Assembly (NCBI GenBank): GCA_021324825.1
Contig: JAJPII010000039.1
Location: forward strand, 1 to 64,000
Reading direction: 5' to 3'
DNA: 64,000 bases
Source: Spartobacteria bacterium
Lineage (GTDB): Bacteria; Verrucomicrobiota; Verrucomicrobiia; Chthoniobacterales; Chthoniobacteraceae
Shown: piece by piece, positions 23,854-33,069 of the stretch
How the letters are laid out: every line of letters begins with the position of its first letter
How positions within the stretch are numbered: position 1 is the first letter of the stretch
Notes under the pieces: model-generated
The model's database searches: none
What the model saw: only the letters and a program-made list of their open reading frames with translations
Told to the model about the DNA's origin: nothing
Translations under genes and position numbers: made by a program

Positions 23854-26710
23854 GATGGGCGTTCCCACTTTGCACGCTTCGACCACACTTCCCCGGCGGC
23901 GGAGATTCCCTCTCCGCTGGCTTCTCCTCCTGCCGGCCGCGGCATTGCTTTTCTGCCTGTTCCATCCGCCGGTATTTCTCTTCTGCGTGCGGCAGGTTCT
24001 CCTGTTTGAGGCGAGGGCCCGCGGCGCCAGCCTGGAAATCGGGGGGATGACGGGAAGCATCCTTGAGCCGGTTTCGCTCCACGACGTCACGCTCGTTTCG
24101 AAAACTCCGGTGGGAACGAAGCTGCGGCTGGCGTTTTCCCGGCTGGAAGCGGTCGTGAAGTGGTGGGATGTGGCGCGCGGGTCGGCGTTCATCAACCGGA
24201 TGACGGCGGACGGCGTCAATGCCGAGATCGACATCCCCCTCCAGCCGGGAAGCGAAAACCCGGCCGCCTTGCGCGCGGAGGAACGGAGGGAGACGGGCCG
24301 CTGGCTGGCCGCGCTGATGCCCGAAAACCTCGATGTCTCACGGGCGACGCTCTCGGTGCGGATGGGGGACTCGGAGACCGCCTTCACGAACGTCCGCTTT
24401 ACGGCGAGCGAGGTCGCGCCGGGCGTCGTGGAGATCGAGAGGATCGATCTTCGCGAACCATGGCTGGTCAAGACGTTCTCCGGCGTAAGAGGGACGACCG
24501 CGCTCCACGGCTCGAGACTCTCCCTTGGCGCGTTGAAGCTGGAGGACGGGGTGCGGATCGACGCCCTCTCCGCCGATCTCGGCGGGCTGCCAATGGGCAA
24601 GACGGTCGTCGGGTTCAGCGTCTCGGCCTTTGGAGGGATGATCCGCGGGGACGTCCTCCTGGCGCCTTCCAACGGGCGGGTGAATTTCGAGGCGTCCGGT
24701 TCGTTTTCGCAGATTTCCCTGGAGGACGTGGCCCGCTTCGTCGAGTCGAGGGAACCGGCGGGCGGCGTCATCAAGGAGGGCAAATTCACCTTCCGCGGCT
24801 CGCCCCGGGAGATCGACAAGGCGACGATATGGGTATGGCTGGAGGCGACCGATTTCCTCTGGGGTAAACGCCGGTGGAACTCGCTCGTCGCCGGCGCCAC
24901 GATGTACAATCGCCAGCTTCGCATACCGGAATGCCGCCTCCAGCAATCGCACAATGAACTGACGTTGAAGGGCGAGATAGCAATCCCCCCCGCGGGCCGG
25001 GAATGGTGGCGGTCGCAGTTCGACTTCGACATCTCGGCCAAGATCGACAACCTGACGGAGCTTTCCGCCTTGTTCGGCCCCGGCTTTGAAGAGAGCGCGG
25101 GGCAGATGACGATCGACGGCTCGGTCAAGGGGCGCAACGAGTCGTTCGACGGCGAGTTGACGGTGGCCGGGAGGCGCCTTTCCTACGGCTCCGCGCCGCT
25201 GGATGTCCTGAAGGCGGAGATCAAGCTCAACGGCAACGAGCTGAACTTCTCCAGCATCGAGTTCTCGCACAAGAACGACTTCCTGCGCGGCAAGGGGGTG
25301 GTGAACATCCTGGGCGAAAAACGTTACTGGGGCCAGCTCAACGCCTCCGTGGCGGACCTCTCCCTCTACTCCGCGTTCTTCGTTCGCCCGGTGGCTCCGC
25401 AACCCTTCGCGGGCGGCCTCTTCCTGGACTGGTCGGGCGACGGCACCGCGAAAGCCCATTCCGGCGCCTTCCGCGCCCAGTTGAAAAACCTCCGCCCCCT
25501 GGCGGGGAACGACCCGAAGTTCCATCCCCTGGACGCCAATGTCGAAGGGACTTACGCGCCGGAGAACATCTTCTTTTCCCGCTTCTCCGTCGCCGACGCG
25601 GAGACCTCTTTCGACGCAAAGGTGGCCGCCTCGCCCTCGACGGTGACGTTGCAGGCGATGAAGGTGCGGCATAAGGGAGACGTCTGGCTGGACGGCGACG
25701 CCGTGCTTCCGGTGAGCGTCTGGAACCTGTGGCAGGCGCGGCCTTGGGCGGAAGTGATCGACTTCAAAGGCCCCTTGAAGGTCAACGTCAACGCCGACGG
25801 ACTGCGCCTGCACGATGTCGCCCTCCTCACGGGCCATGATTTCCCGATAAAGGGGGAAGTCGAGATAAAGCAACTGGCCGCCTCGGGATCGCTCTCCGAC
25901 CTTACGGCCACCGGGGGGGTCCGCTTGCGAAAGGGCGAAGCCGCCTCGTTCAGCAACATCGACGCCAATATCGCGCTGCAAGGCCGTGACGCAGCCGTTC
26001 AGAAGCTCGCCGCGCGCCTCGACTCGCCCATTATTTCCTCCGGCGCGCTGAACGCCGATGGCCGCATCGATTGGAAAGGCGTGGGCGACACGAGACTGGA
26101 GATCGCCGTGCGGGGCAGGGCCGTCAGCGCGAATCCGAATCCCCTTTTCCACGTCACCACGGATGTCGACCTAAAGGTGGAAGGCCCGTTTGACTCTCTC
26201 CGCGTCTCGGGGTTCTCCCGCATCCTTCGCGTGGATTGGGAGAGCCGCCTCGATCTGGCCGCGCTCCTTTCGCCGGATAAACCGCTCGTCCAGCCGGCGG
26301 CTCTTTCCTTCGGCCCCGCGGGCCGTCTCCAGATTTCCTGCCTCGGCTCGGCGCCGTTCAAAATGCTCGACGCCTCCGGCAGCGCGACCTTCGACCTTCA
26401 ACTCACCGGCCCGGCGTCCGCGCCCGTGCTGACAGGCCGGCTTGGAATCGCTTCGGTGGCGTCCGCTCCGCCCAAGGAGCCGGCCATCGAGACGGGAGCG
26501 GTCTATTTCGAGAACCCCAACCCGCTGGACCCCTTCCTGTTCCTCCAGTGCAAGGGCGGGACGTTCATTATCGGGCCGCTCAGCCGCAGGCACGCCGTTC
26601 TCGCCGGAGAGCCCGCCGCCGAAGCCTCCCTTCTCGATGCCGCCAGACCCGCCGTATCACTCGACAAGATGTATGTCCCTCCACTCCCCGGAACCACCTT
26701 GAATGAATGA
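23837..26710 (+). CDS. Large AsmA/TamB-like periplasmic protein
   Basis: 957 residues. A basic N terminus and a membrane segment (about 24-50) precede a long, beta-rich, charged-hydrophobic repeat pattern with many GxL and DGxV turns, as in AsmA/TamB proteins. The C-terminal segment has GAVYFENPNPLDPFL, resembling the TamB-type ending. The ATG at 23837 lies downstream of an AAAGGAGG; an alternative ATG at 23855 follows the previous stop by one base. It overlaps the upstream gene by 17 bp and the protease gene by 8 bp. A role in lipid or outer-membrane protein transfer is inference. Confidence 0.55.
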   Translation: MPGGSRMGVPTLHASTTLPRRRRFPLRWLLLLPAAALLFCLFHPPVFLFCVRQVLLFEARARGASLEIGGMTGSILEPVSLHDVTLVSKTPVGTKLRLAFSRLEAVVKWWDVARGSAFINRMTADGVNAEIDIPLQPGSENPAALRAEERRETGRWLAALMPENLDVSRATLSVRMGDSETAFTNVRFTASEVAPGVVEIERIDLREPWLVKTFSGVRGTTALHGSRLSLGALKLEDGVRIDALSADLGGLPMGKTVVGFSVSAFGGMIRGDVLLAPSNGRVNFEASGSFSQISLEDVARFVESREPAGGVIKEGKFTFRGSPREIDKATIWVWLEATDFLWGKRRWNSLVAGATMYNRQLRIPECRLQQSHNELTLKGEIAIPPAGREWWRSQFDFDISAKIDNLTELSALFGPGFEESAGQMTIDGSVKGRNESFDGELTVAGRRLSYGSAPLDVLKAEIKLNGNELNFSSIEFSHKNDFLRGKGVVNILGEKRYWGQLNASVADLSLYSAFFVRPVAPQPFAGGLFLDWSGDGTAKAHSGAFRAQLKNLRPLAGNDPKFHPLDANVEGTYAPENIFFSRFSVADAETSFDAKVAASPSTVTLQAMKVRHKGDVWLDGDAVLPVSVWNLWQARPWAEVIDFKGPLKVNVNADGLRLHDVALLTGHDFPIKGEVEIKQLAASGSLSDLTATGGVRLRKGEAASFSNIDANIALQGRDAAVQKLAARLDSPIISSGALNADGRIDWKGVGDTRLEIAVRGRAVSANPNPLFHVTTDVDLKVEGPFDSLRVSGFSRILRVDWESRLDLAALLSPDKPLVQPAALSFGPAGRLQISCLGSAPFKMLDASGSATFDLQLTGPASAPVLTGRLGIASVASAPPKEPAIETGAVYFENPNPLDPFLFLQCKGGTFIIGPLSRRHAVLAGEPAAEASLLDAARPAVSLDKMYVPPLPGTTLNE

Positions 26711-27839
26711 CAGGAGTTCTACGCGCGGTTTGTATATCGGGCGCATTTTCGGCATCCGGTTCTACCTGGACTATAGCTGGTTCGTCATCGCGGCCATCAT
26801 CATCTTCCAACTGGCGGCCAGGGTCTTCCCGGAAAGCGTGCCCGGCCACGGGCGCTTGTTTTACGTCGTGCTGGGAGCGGCGGCGGCGCTTCTTTTTTTC
26901 GCCAGCCTCCTGCTTCACGAACTGGGGCACAGCCTCGTAAGCCAGCGCTGCGGCATCCGGGTGCCCAGGATCACGCTGATGTTCATCGGCGGCCTAGCCG
27001 AGATCTCGCGCGAACCGGACGACGCGCGCGCGGAACTGAAGATCGCCGCGGCGGGTCCTGCGGTATCCGCCTGCCTGGTCGGCGTGTTCGCGCTCGCGGC
27101 GTGGGCGTGCCAGGGGTTTCCGGCGGGGAAGATGATGTTCCTGTGGCTGGCCGAGATAAACGCGGCGCTGCTTCTTTTCAATGCGATCCCGGGCTACCCC
27201 CTGGACGGCGGGCGGGTGCTGCGCGCCCTTCTCTGGGCCAGGACGGGGAATCTGCGCCGGGCGACGTATGTCGCCTCGCGGTTCGGGGTCGCCTTTAGCT
27301 GGTGCCTCATGGCGGTCGGGATCATTTCCCTGACCCAGGGGCGCTGGGATGCGTTTGTCTATCTGCTCATCGGCATCTTCCTGCGGAGCGCCGCGGAGAG
27401 CGGCTATCTGCAGGCGGTGAACCGGGCAGTCCTCGCGGGCATCCGGGTCAGGGACATCATGTCGGCGAATCCGGCGTCAATCCCCGCCGCGCTTCCCGTC
27501 AGCCTGGCGGTCGATGAGTATTTCCTCGCCCGGCACCACGTCGCCTTCCCCGTGTGCGACGACGCGGGCGCATTTCGCGGATTGCTCCGCCTGGAGTTCC
27601 TGAAGACATTGCCAACGGAGAAGTGGCCCTACACCTCCGCGGGCGATCTCGTGGCCGCGAACAACTCGGAGAAGCTCTTCATCTCCGCCGGCGAACCCGC
27701 CGGCAACGCGATGCGGCGTCTCCTGACTCCCGGGGAAAGCCGCCTGGCCGTTGTGGAAGGAGAGAAACTCGTGGGCATCGTGACCCGGCACGACATCCTC
27801 CAGTTCATCGAAATCCACACCGCCCTGGAAGAGCCTTAG
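26703..27839 (+). CDS. Site-2 protease family protein with CBS domains (M50)
   Basis: 378 residues. Polytopic membrane metalloprotease: zinc motif HELGH in LLLHELGHSLVSQRCGI (about residue 77) and the second motif YPLDGGRVLRA (about 165). The C-terminal third carries two CBS-like segments (VRDIMSANPASIPAALP and SRLAVVEGEKLVGIVTRHDIL) that may bind nucleotides and regulate activity. This architecture is the Rip3/SpoIVFB-like group. It ends the overlapping run that starts at 22223, so it may process a protein tied to that envelope module. Confidence 0.88.
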   Translation: MNDRSSTRGLYIGRIFGIRFYLDYSWFVIAAIIIFQLAARVFPESVPGHGRLFYVVLGAAAALLFFASLLLHELGHSLVSQRCGIRVPRITLMFIGGLAEISREPDDARAELKIAAAGPAVSACLVGVFALAAWACQGFPAGKMMFLWLAEINAALLLFNAIPGYPLDGGRVLRALLWARTGNLRRATYVASRFGVAFSWCLMAVGIISLTQGRWDAFVYLLIGIFLRSAAESGYLQAVNRAVLAGIRVRDIMSANPASIPAALPVSLAVDEYFLARHHVAFPVCDDAGAFRGLLRLEFLKTLPTEKWPYTSAGDLVAANNSEKLFISAGEPAGNAMRRLLTPGESRLAVVEGEKLVGIVTRHDILQFIEIHTALEEP

Positions 27840-27852
27840 TCTAAAGCGTGCC

Positions 27853-27912
27853 GTTGTAGAGGCGGCTGTGCCAGCCGCCTGGAGCGGGAGGCAACAACCA
27901 AGAGCGGGCAAA
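27853..27912 (+). repeat. REP-like palindromic repeat, copy A
   Basis: Contains GGCGGCTGTGCCAGCCGCC, an 8-bp stem with a 3-base loop, preceded by GTTGTAGA and followed by TGGAGCGGGAGGCAAC and AAGAGCGGGCAAA. The same blocks recur at 47065-47190 and 52550-52595. It lies between the convergent protease and FHA genes and may also act as a terminator. Confidence 0.75.
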
Positions 27913-27921
27913 AATGAACTG

Positions 27922-28428
27922 CTAGCCCGGCGGTTGCAGCCGGAGAATCATGAAGACCGCCGCGGCGAAGACGGCGATTGCAAACCCGGCAAACGAATAG
28001 ATGCCGACGACGAGCGGCGGCTTCTTTTTCTTGCTGGCCTTAAAGGGGGAGGCGTTCGAGAAACTCTGGGGCCGCCGGCTGGATGCGGCAATCGGCACCA
28101 GCGCTTCTTCCTGCTCCGGCAGCGGCATCGTGGGTTCATTCTCATCGGAGATATAGAAGCCTTCGATTTGTCCGAACCGGATGGCGCAGGATTTTTTCAA
28201 TAGCGTTTCCTCCACCTGTTCTCCGTTCACGAACGTTCCATTGGTGGAACCGAGGTCTTTGAACCGGTAATTTTTTCCTTCCAGCGTGAACTCTCCATGG
28301 CGGCTTGAGACGGAAGGATGCTCGATCTGGATGCCGTTATCCGACAAACGCCCAAGGGTTATGGTTTCATCGAGCAATTCGTGCGATACCTCGCCGAGTT
28401 CCGGGATGGTTATCTCAAGCTTTGGCAT
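27922..28428 (-). CDS. FHA-domain protein with C-terminal membrane anchor
   Basis: 168 residues. Residues about 20-85 are a forkhead-associated phosphothreonine-binding domain: ITLGRLSDNGIQIEHPSVSSRHGEF and LGSTNGTFVNGE, with the Arg, Ser-Arg-His and Thr-Asn contact residues intact. A polar linker follows and a single membrane segment lies at about 140-162, so the FHA domain faces the cytoplasm and the protein is tail-anchored. It follows carA by 18 bp. No kinase is nearby. Confidence 0.85.
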   Translation of the reverse strand: MPKLEITIPELGEVSHELLDETITLGRLSDNGIQIEHPSVSSRHGEFTLEGKNYRFKDLGSTNGTFVNGEQVEETLLKKSCAIRFGQIEGFYISDENEPTMPLPEQEEALVPIAASSRRPQSFSNASPFKASKKKKPPLVVGIYSFAGFAIAVFAAAVFMILRLQPPG

Positions 28429-28446
28429 GAAGGAAGGATACCGGCT

Positions 28447-29577
28447 TCAGGCCGCTTCATCAATCAATTTGGCGAATTGGGAGAAGAAGTATTCGGCGTC
28501 GTGCGGGCCGGGCGCGGCCTCGGGGTGGTATTGGACGCTGAATATCGGGTGTTCGCGGTGCCTCATTCCCTCGACGGTCTGGTCGTTCAGATTGATGTGC
28601 GTGACTTCGACGTTGGAGGGGAGCGAGTCCGGGTCGACCGCGAACCCGTGGTTCTGCGCGGTGATTGCGACGCGCCCGCTCTTCAGATCCTTCACGGGCT
28701 GGTTGCCTCCGTGGTGCCCGAACTTCAGTTTGAAGGTGCGCCCGCCATAGGCGTAGCCGAGCAGTTGATGCCCCAGGCAAATGCCGAAGATCGGCTTCTT
28801 CCCGATGAGTTCGCCGAGTTCCTTGTGGATATAACCGAGCGCCGCGGGATCTCCCGGGCCGTTGGAAAGAAAGACGCCGTCCGGGTTCATGGCGAGAACA
28901 TCCTTCGCGGAAGCGCCCGCGGGAACGACGCGCACCTTGAAGCCGTTCCGACGCAGGTTTCGGAGGATGTTGCGCTTTATGCCATAGTCGTAGGCGACGA
29001 TGTCATAACGGGGGGGGCCAAGGGTTTCGGCGGCGCTTTCCGTCGTCCAGGCGCTGCTCGTCTTCCCCTCCGCGTCCCACTCGTACGGCTTCGCGGTCGT
29101 CACGTCCCGGACGTAATCCATCCCGATGACTCCCTTTGCTTCCGCCGCCTGGCGCGCCGCCGCGTCCGAGGTTATGTCCTCCGTGGTCAAGATTCCCTTC
29201 ATCGCACCCTTCTCGCGCAAATGGCGGGTCAGGGCGCGCGTATCGATCCCTTCGATCCCGAGGATGTTCCACCGCTTCAGATAGGCGTCCAGCGTCATCT
29301 CGGAGCGCCAACTGCTCGGTATGCCGCTCAACTCCTCGATGACGAATCCCTGCACGTGCGGCCTGCCGCTCTCCTCATCGGAGGCGTTTACGCCATAGTT
29401 GCCGATGAGCGGGTAGGTCATCGCGACGATCTGCCCCTTGTAGGATGGGTCCGTGAGCACTTCCTGGTAACCGGTCATCGCCGTGTTGAAACAGACCTCG
29501 CCAAACGTCGTCCCAGACGCTCCGAAGGATTCCCCACCGAAGCATCTGCCGTCCTCCAGTGCCAGGAGCGCGCGCAT
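28447..29577 (-). CDS. carA: Carbamoyl-phosphate synthase small subunit
   Basis: Glutamine amidotransferase subunit that feeds ammonia to CarB for arginine and pyrimidine synthesis; 376 residues, standard. The N-terminal CPSase domain has FGEVCFNTAMTGYQEVLTDPSY; the class I glutaminase has the nucleophile Cys in IFGICLGHQLLGYAYGG and the His-Glu pair in VQYHPEAAPGPHDAEYFF. carB is not in the window. Confidence 0.97.
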   Translation of the reverse strand: MRALLALEDGRCFGGESFGASGTTFGEVCFNTAMTGYQEVLTDPSYKGQIVAMTYPLIGNYGVNASDEESGRPHVQGFVIEELSGIPSSWRSEMTLDAYLKRWNILGIEGIDTRALTRHLREKGAMKGILTTEDITSDAAARQAAEAKGVIGMDYVRDVTTAKPYEWDAEGKTSSAWTTESAAETLGPPRYDIVAYDYGIKRNILRNLRRNGFKVRVVPAGASAKDVLAMNPDGVFLSNGPGDPAALGYIHKELGELIGKKPIFGICLGHQLLGYAYGGRTFKLKFGHHGGNQPVKDLKSGRVAITAQNHGFAVDPDSLPSNVEVTHINLNDQTVEGMRHREHPIFSVQYHPEAAPGPHDAEYFFSQFAKLIDEAA

Positions 29578-29582
29578 CGAAC

Positions 29583-29906
29583 TTATTGCGCGGAGAGGTT
29601 GCTGTCCTTGCTGTCCAGCTCGTCGTTCTTGAAAGTGAGCAGGATGAACTTCTGCCCGTCCTCGTAGCGATAGGTCGTTTTCTTGAAGATGACCATGTCC
29701 TTCGTATCCGCGGTGGACGGCGGGCCGAGGATGGTTTCGACCTGGTTCTTGCTCATGCCGAGGCTCACCTTGTTATAGTTCGCAAGCGAGACGCGCGATT
29801 CCTGCAACACCGCGGGCGCGTTGCTGTTGTTGCACCCCGTCAGGGCCATGCCTCCCGCCAGGAGAAGGAGGGACGCCGCGACCGGGAGCCATTTCGATTT
29901 TCGCAT
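29583..29906 (-). CDS. Small lipoprotein with BamE/DUF3862-like fold
   Basis: 107 residues. Signal peptide with lipobox LTGC (Cys about 25). Residues 45-95, YNKVSLGMSKNQVETILGPPST... then TTYRYEDGQKFILLTFKNDELDSK, follow the SmpA/OmlA/DUF3862 pattern (helix, LGxP turn, antiparallel strands). Such domains occur in envelope assembly lipoproteins and in beta-lactamase-inhibitor-like proteins. The ATG at 29906 starts a proper signal peptide; the longer frame upstream is a shadow of thiD. It is located between carA and the divergent thiD. Confidence 0.75.
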   Translation of the reverse strand: MRKSKWLPVAASLLLLAGGMALTGCNNSNAPAVLQESRVSLANYNKVSLGMSKNQVETILGPPSTADTKDMVIFKKTTYRYEDGQKFILLTFKNDELDSKDSNLSAQ

Positions 29907-29960
29907 GATTCGTTTATACTTTCGCTGGTCATCGAATGCGAGCACCTTTTCGGCTGCATC

Positions 29961-30749
29961 ATGATACCGGTCGCACTGACAATCGCTGGCTCGGATAACA
30001 GCGCGGGCGCGGGCGCCCAGGCGGATTTGAAGACGTTCGCCGCGCTCGGCGTTTATGGGCTGACGGCGATTTCGTGCGTCGTGGCGGAGGTCCCCGCGCG
30101 GGTCAGCATGATCCAGGGCGTCGATCCGTCCGTCGTCGCCGAGCAGATACGGCTTTCCTTCGAGTTCTTCCCCGTCGCGGCGGTGAAGACGGGGCTTCTC
30201 CACTCCCGGGAAATAATGGAAGCGGTTTGCGACGCCCTTGCCGGCCCGAGGCCATTCCTCGTTGTCGATCCCGTCATGGTCGCCGCCAGCGGGAAACCGC
30301 TTTTGAAGGAGGACGCCGTCATCATTTACAAAGAACGCCTGTTCCCCATGGCCAGTCTCGTAACCCCCAATATGGATGAAGCGGGAACGCTCCTCGGGCG
30401 TCCGGTTTCCACCGAAGCCGGGATGCGCGAAGCGGTCGAGGAATTGGCGAAGCGGTTTGGAACCGCGTTCCTCCTGAAGGGCGGACATCTGCGCGGCGGC
30501 GCGGCGAAAGACCTTCTATTTCACGATGGCAGGGTCGCCGAATTCTCCGCGCCGTTTGTTGAAAACGTGCGCACGCATGGAACCGGCTGCGCCTATTCCG
30601 CCGCGATCACCGCCGGCGCGGCCAAAGGGCTGCCGCTCGATGAGGCGATCCCTGAAGCGAAACGCTTCGTGACCGAGGCGATCCGCAAACATCTCCGCTG
30701 GACGCACGACGGCCATTCCACCGCCGCGCTGAATCACTCGGCTATTTGA
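29961..30749 (+). CDS. thiD: Hydroxymethylpyrimidine/phosphomethylpyrimidine kinase
   Basis: Thiamine pathway kinase phosphorylating HMP and HMP-P; 262 residues from the ATG at 29961. Visible are ALTIAGSDNSAGAGAQADLKTF, VDPVMVAASGKPLL, VTPNMDEAGTLLG, LLKGGHL and the anion-hole VRTHGTGCAYSAAITA. No other thi genes are in the window. Its last 16 bases overlap the convergent ATP-grasp-like gene. Confidence 0.95.
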   Translation: MIPVALTIAGSDNSAGAGAQADLKTFAALGVYGLTAISCVVAEVPARVSMIQGVDPSVVAEQIRLSFEFFPVAAVKTGLLHSREIMEAVCDALAGPRPFLVVDPVMVAASGKPLLKEDAVIIYKERLFPMASLVTPNMDEAGTLLGRPVSTEAGMREAVEELAKRFGTAFLLKGGHLRGGAAKDLLFHDGRVAEFSAPFVENVRTHGTGCAYSAAITAGAAKGLPLDEAIPEAKRFVTEAIRKHLRWTHDGHSTAALNHSAI

Positions 30750-32014
30750 GTCGGGACGAGGATTGCGTTCTTCATTCCATGAAGAAATTTCTTGTCCGCC
30801 GGGCAGACCGTCGCAAGCGCGCCTTTCAGCCGCGCTTTGTCCTCGATGACGAAATAGTACGGGCACAAGCGAACCCGCCCGTGCAGAACCTTTATCGCGT
30901 CGCCGTCCAGGAACGGCTGCCGCACGAGCTTTCCCTTATGAAACTGCTGAAGGATGTACGGATGGCGCTCAAACTCCGCCACGGCGCGCGCGACCGCCGC
31001 CTTCCATTCGCCGTGCGGCATGTCCTGCCCGAAAAGGAGGCCGCGGCTGCCCCAGGCGAGTTCCGAGAAGCCGCTTATTTTCAAAAGCAACTCGCGGTGT
31101 TTCTGGCTGAAATCCCCCAGTTCTTCCCAGCGGTTGATTTCCAGCCGCGGGATGACGGCGTGTTGCGGCAAAGGCGCGGGATCGACAACCCAGCTGTACG
31201 GAATGACCTCCCGCAGTTTCAGCCAATGGCGCTCGCCCAGCTCCCGCCGCCAGAATTCCTGGAGCGGGCGCATCCAGAAAAGGGCGAACCACATCTTTTC
31301 CTCGATGTAAGGTTTGAATGGCGGCGTGACCGATAGAGCGCCGCGCGCGACGGCATCCATGAGCGACGGCGCGCAGGCGATATTCGGAAGGTCGAACAGC
31401 TCAAAGAACCGATAGACGTTTTTCCGGTAGTCGGAACGGGGCGACGTATCCAGCACGCGAAACCCCGCCTCCGCGGCCAGCCACTCCATCTCCGGGCGAT
31501 AGGTCGCGGCCTCCTCGGAGATCACGATATCCCCGCCCCCGGGCAGGATCGCGCGGAACCCCTCGAGCATTCCGTCGCGTCCTCCGATGACCGGCGCGCC
31601 GAGATCGGCATACGTCCGGTTCAGCCACGCCGTGAGCCCGATGCCCCCCGGCACGGAATCGATCTCCGCGACGGTGAAGCCGGTCTCCGTCAGGATGATG
31701 TCCGGGCGGATGACGCGCGGAACCTCGTTGCGCAATCCCTTTTGTCGCGCGAACTCGACCAGTTCAGGCGGTTTCCCCCGGTCGAGATACTCCGCGACCC
31801 AGCGCGGCTGCCTGCCTTGCGCGCTGAGCTGGTAGAGCTGGTTGCAGGCGCGATTGAATAGATTCAGCCTGTGCCCGAGTTTCTCCAGGTCTTCGGCAAG
31901 CGCCGCCTCGACTGAAAACGCCTCGGGGGAAAGGAGCCATTCCTTCTCCGCAAAAAGCCCTTGCGCCGGGAACGCTTCCCGGATGCGGGCGATCTTTTCA
32001 AGCGGGCTCTTCAT
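30734..32014 (-). CDS. Conserved hypothetical protein, ATP-grasp-like
   Basis: 426 residues, not confidently recognised. RPDIILTETGFTVAEIDSVPGGIGLTAWLN and, further on, PFKPYIEEKMWFALFW recall the permuted ATP-grasp layout of glutathionylspermidine-synthase-like proteins, which join carboxylates to amines. A basic C-terminal half holds FHKGKLVRQPFLDGDAI and RLCPYYFVIEDKARLKGA. No signal peptide or membrane segment is seen, so it is probably cytoplasmic. It lies downstream of the cation efflux gene on the same strand. Confidence 0.5.
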   Translation of the reverse strand: MKSPLEKIARIREAFPAQGLFAEKEWLLSPEAFSVEAALAEDLEKLGHRLNLFNRACNQLYQLSAQGRQPRWVAEYLDRGKPPELVEFARQKGLRNEVPRVIRPDIILTETGFTVAEIDSVPGGIGLTAWLNRTYADLGAPVIGGRDGMLEGFRAILPGGGDIVISEEAATYRPEMEWLAAEAGFRVLDTSPRSDYRKNVYRFFELFDLPNIACAPSLMDAVARGALSVTPPFKPYIEEKMWFALFWMRPLQEFWRRELGERHWLKLREVIPYSWVVDPAPLPQHAVIPRLEINRWEELGDFSQKHRELLLKISGFSELAWGSRGLLFGQDMPHGEWKAAVARAVAEFERHPYILQQFHKGKLVRQPFLDGDAIKVLHGRVRLCPYYFVIEDKARLKGALATVCPADKKFLHGMKNAILVPTQIAE

Positions 32015-32051
32015 ATTCGCCTAATGTTGCACCGAGCGAATGAAACGGAAA

Positions 32052-32080
32052 CCCCCGGCGAACACAATGTGCGAGGGGGG
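32052..32080 (-). terminator. Hairpin after the cation efflux gene
   Basis: CCCCC (32052-32056) pairs with GGGGG (within 32075-32080), with inner CG/CG and CAC/GTG pairs around a three-base loop. On the minus strand the stem is followed by TTTCCGTTTCATT, a weak U-rich tract. It fits the space between the cation efflux gene and the ATP-grasp-like gene. Confidence 0.4.
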
Positions 32081-32087
32081 CGAAGCG

Positions 32088-32993
32088 TCAATCCTTCCCC
32101 GCCGGTTCGATGTGAACGAGCACGTCGACGATGGAGGGGTTCGAGCGCCGCAGGGCGTCCTTGACGCTGTGGGCGATGCGGTGGCCTTCGCGCACGGTGA
32201 TGTCGGCGTCGACTTTCGCGTGGAGGTCGACGTAAAACGCGACGCCCATTTTTCGAATCCGGCATTGGTCGATCTCGACCACGCCGGGAACGGCTGCTGC
32301 GACCTGGCGGACGCTATCGTCCATGTTGCCCGGGGGCGCGGTATCCATCACCTCCCATAACGCGGGGGCGAGCGTCCTACACCCGTTGAAGGCGATGAGG
32401 GCGCACGCGAAGAGCGCCGCCCAGTCGTCCGCATTTGCGTATTTCGGGCCGCCGAGGAGCGCGATGGATATGCCGATGAACGCCGCGCCGGAAGTGAGCG
32501 CATCCCCGCGGTGATGCCATGCGTCGGCCTTCAACGCGGTGCTTTGGGTTCTCTCCCCTTTGCGCACGACGTAGCGGTACAGGAGTTCCTTCGCGAGGAT
32601 GACGACGACGAGGATGGGCAGGGTGAAATAGGCGGGCTGGGGGCGCGGCTCGGAAATCTTGCGGACGCTCAGGAAGGCGAGGCCGATCGCCGCGCCGATG
32701 ACCGCGAGCGAAACCACGATGGCCGCTATCGGCTCCGCTTTCCCGTGGCCGTACGGGTGGCTTTCATCCGGCGGTTTGGCCGCCAGCTTCAGCCCGGCCC
32801 AGATGACGAGCGAACCCGTTATATCCAGCGTGGACTCGATGCCGTCCGCGATCAGGACGTAGGAATTTCCGAGGACGCCCGCGGTGATCTTGGCGGCGGC
32901 CAGGCCGACGTTCGCCAGCATCCCGGCGAAGACAGTCCTCCTGCCCGACTCGAGATTTCCGGTCACGACAGCAGTTGGAGCATCGCTATTCAC
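32088..32993 (-). CDS. Cation diffusion facilitator family transporter
   Basis: 301 residues with about six membrane segments in the first 210 and a cytoplasmic ferredoxin-like C-terminal domain. The metal site residues are visible: IADGIESTLD in membrane segment 2 and ADAWHHRGDALTS in segment 5, the DxxxD plus HxxxD set of zinc/iron/manganese antiporters. The C-terminal RIRKMGVAFYVDLHAKVD... and VLVHIEP match the family. The exact metal cannot be read from sequence. Confidence 0.92.
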   Translation of the reverse strand: MNSDAPTAVVTGNLESGRRTVFAGMLANVGLAAAKITAGVLGNSYVLIADGIESTLDITGSLVIWAGLKLAAKPPDESHPYGHGKAEPIAAIVVSLAVIGAAIGLAFLSVRKISEPRPQPAYFTLPILVVVILAKELLYRYVVRKGERTQSTALKADAWHHRGDALTSGAAFIGISIALLGGPKYANADDWAALFACALIAFNGCRTLAPALWEVMDTAPPGNMDDSVRQVAAAVPGVVEIDQCRIRKMGVAFYVDLHAKVDADITVREGHRIAHSVKDALRRSNPSIVDVLVHIEPAGKD

Positions 32994-33069
32994 GACGGTT
33001 CCAAAAGGGTGCCCGAGAAATTGGGAAATTGCTTCATAATTCGGAGGCGGCGGCTATCTTGTTGCGGCC

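Noticed and set aside
22732-25137. 801-codon minus-strand open frame
   Set aside because: Opposes the radical SAM and AsmA-like genes, which overlap neatly and carry clear motifs.
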